Source of the DNA: Allolobophora icterica | Taxonomy: Eukaryota; Annelida; Clitellata; Crassiclitellata; Lumbricidae | Direction of reading: 5' to 3' | NCBI GenBank assembly: GCA_963556255.1 | Contig: OY744608.1 | Location: 29,679,783 to 29,743,782 of the forward strand | DNA length: 64,000 bases | In this document: positions 62,209-64,000 of the stretch, piece after piece | Numbering within the stretch: the first letter of the stretch is position 1 | Layout of the letters: every line of letters begins with the position of its first letter | The notes under the pieces: generated by a model | What the model was told of the DNA's origin: nothing | What the model saw: only the letters and a program-made list of their open reading frames with translations | Database searches by the model: none | Position numbers and translations under genes: made by a program

Positions 62209-62870
62209 CGGGTGGAAAATTTTCGTAGGGGGAGCAAAATGACGATTCAGAACATGTGACAACTTTAAAAATAAATAATGGTCAAAATCCGGGGGGCGCA
62301 AATGCCCCGCTTGCCTCCCTTCGGACGCCCACGTAGGCTATAATGAAGACGCAATGTGTAGGCCTATACATACTTTTGATTCCTCCATTCTGAATATCTT
62401 ACTATGGGTGAATGATGCTGATGTCACTGCTCTTCTACATTTTTTTATATACTATATAGAAGGGTTTGACTTGAAATAGATCCCAATCTTTCCTACCCGT
62501 AACAAAGGCCATACCCATGGATGTCTTGATAACTCGCTATCACTGTCCTATAACTCCATGCAATATTCCCAACCCAAGCATATGGGTGTCCGAAGGAATG
62601 TTTGTAGGGAGCAACACTTTTGTAGGGGGACAAAACTTGTGTAGGGAGGAGCAAAATGATGTTTTGCATAGCTAGCTAAATATTCACGAACATAGAACAC
62701 GTGACAACTTTTAAAATAAAAATGGTCAAGGACTTTACCTAAGTAATTTTAGGTGTGTTTTGCGAATTGCATTGAAAATCGTGTTGGGACTGTTGTAATT
62801 ATCATAATAATCAAAAGATTTTATTTTTATAAAATATGCGCAAAATCCAGGGGACATGAAATCTGCAAAA
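62209..62870. mobile_element. Relics of the CATGGGTGTCC MITE family
   Basis: 62209-62334 ends CCTTCGGACGCCCACG, and 62578-62870 starts TATGGGTGTCCGAAGG and carries GTGTTGGGACTGTTGTAATT and TCAAAAGATTTTATTTT. These are inverted matches to 39610-39660 in ABCB6 intron 8. Between and around them are CR1-like pieces (CAATATTCCCAACCCAAGCA). Confidence 0.6.
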
Positions 62871-63450
62871 TATCGGTTTCTCCATCATTGTTGCTACCAG
62901 GGGGTAACTTTGGTCTAAAAAGTGGAGGGTACCAATTTCTTACATACACGAAACAAGGCTGAGACTGCGATCTCTGGGAAGGCACAATAATATTAATTGG
63001 CATAGTTCAAAAAGTGGGGGTATGGTACCCCCCAGTCCAAAAAGTCGGGGGTACGGGTACCCCGTGTACCCCCCACAAATTACGTACGCCTATGGTTGCT
63101 ACTCACCTGCCATCATCTTCTGCCTCGGATCCTTTATATATCACCTCTCGGGCTTTCTACTCAAAACGAAAATAATAGTCTCACCTTTTCAAGAAATCCT
63201 ACTGTGACTCACATCTGATACTCCGACCTCCAATTCTTCTCGACCTAAACGACATCCGCCTTATCATCTACTCTGCCTCCTCTCTTGACCTGGACCTCTG
63301 GCAACCGGACTTGGATCCCCTTGTCATTACTCTTTGGTCGGTCCCTCTGACTTTCCGCAGCATTTATAAATAAGCTGGTGCCTTGCGCTTACAACTTCTG
63401 AGTAGCGCTTTAGAAAATTTTAAGTCTACGATTACGATTACGATTAGGGG
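62871..63450 (+). mobile_element. CR1-like LINE 3' end split by a MITE
   Basis: Text from CTCACCTTTTCAAGAAATCC to CTCGACCTAAACGAC matches the 3' region of the copy at 20800-20880. The end CATTTATAAATAAGCTGGTG, then GATTACGATTACGATTAG, is the shared tail. A 197-bp insert interrupts it at 62898-63094. Confidence 0.75.
62898..63094. mobile_element. MITE with GTTGCTAC target duplication
   Basis: The insert starts CAGGGGGTAACTTTGG and ends ACGTACGCCTATG. The octamer GTTGCTAC is identical on both sides (62890-62897, 63095-63102). It is rich in GGGGGTACC words. Its right end resembles the left end of the element at 29534. Confidence 0.8.
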
Positions 63451-64000
63451 CCTATATCCATCAACCGGCTAATGAATGGGTTGTCTGTGCAGCTGTACTG
63501 TACCTTAATTGAGCTCTTTAATGAGCAAATTTCTTTAGAACTAAGTAAGACAATTGTTGTTGAGTGAATGCCACAACCTTGGTTGAACTTCGCTTTGCTG
63601 AAGATATAGGCGCAGGAGAAGTCAGCTAAAGCGTTGGTGGCGCCGACATCGTCTTCCAGTTGACCGTATTAGATTTAAACAACAATGCAAACTTGCACAA
63701 AAACGTGTTTCATCTAATATAAGTCTGCACATTTAGCTAAGTTAATCTGTGGACGTTCTCCTTCACCTAAGACGATGTGGATGGCTTCAAGTAATTACAT
63801 GCTGAGTTTAAAGTAGCCAAACTGTGCACTCGGCAATCCACAATCTTGCCAATAAATTCCCGAATTTCTCTGTGGAACATCTGTCACATGATCTGTGGCA
63901 TCATGTTAAATTGGCTCGTGACTGCATCTGATAAGCATTTCTGTCTGAATTTTATACTTTCTCTTTCAAACTGCTTTCAGCCAGTGACACCTGTAGACAT
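63451..64000. other. Unassigned stretch at the window end
   Basis: I recognise no gene, repeat or element border here. Confidence 0.4.

Overview
This is a repeat-rich metazoan nuclear window, most likely from a marine invertebrate. Coding exons are short and separated by introns with GT-AG borders. There are large microsatellites, many transposon relics and one 200-base assembly gap (4672-4871). The palindrome TAGGCCTA recurs dozens of times; from memory this suggests an echinoderm-like genome, but I cannot prove the taxon from the sequence.

Three host genes can be supported. (1) 24147-25643 (+): an uninterrupted C2H2 zinc-finger array with 16 intact fingers. A 303-bp hAT-type MITE cuts the 17th finger, and a decayed finger tail (25889-about 26840) lies beyond it. 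(2) 32237-48444 (+): a complete 18-coding-exon ABCB6/HMT-1-type half ABC transporter. I joined the exons by hand; they give one open frame of 910 residues with a histidine-rich C-terminus. (3) 52826-58390 (-): a TMEM106-family type II membrane protein of five firm exons and one tentative exon, about 257 residues. ABCB6 and TMEM106 both act on endolysosomal or mitochondrial membranes in other animals, but nothing here links the three genes functionally. They look like independent neighbours.

The rest is a transposon landscape. From 1 to 24 kb there is no convincing host gene. It holds CR1-like LINE fragments, a 1371-bp hAT inside a 25-bp satellite, a complete non-autonomous Helitron with an internal hairpin array (10539-11888), a mariner relic with TA duplications (13331-13965), a foldback element (16891-17675), a hAT-like element with GATCGACT subterminal repeats (17809-18813), and a CR1 copy containing both a tRNA-derived SINE and a MITE. 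From 26 to 32 kb come a LINE fragment, a 101-bp satellite and three short elements with 8-bp target duplications. The ABCB6 introns hold one reverse-oriented CR1, four hAT-type MITEs and a 23-bp minisatellite. From 59 to 64 kb there are more CR1 3' ends, MITEs, and a LINE end followed by exactly 75 perfect TTGA units.

The strongest unusual observations are the clean MITE interruption of the zinc-finger gene, the hairpin-bearing Helitron, the foldback and GATCGACT elements, the histidine-rich tail and a GC-AG intron in ABCB6. At least ten short elements also have 8-bp target duplications that are exact or nearly so. No RNA gene, CRISPR array or bacterial-type operon is present.
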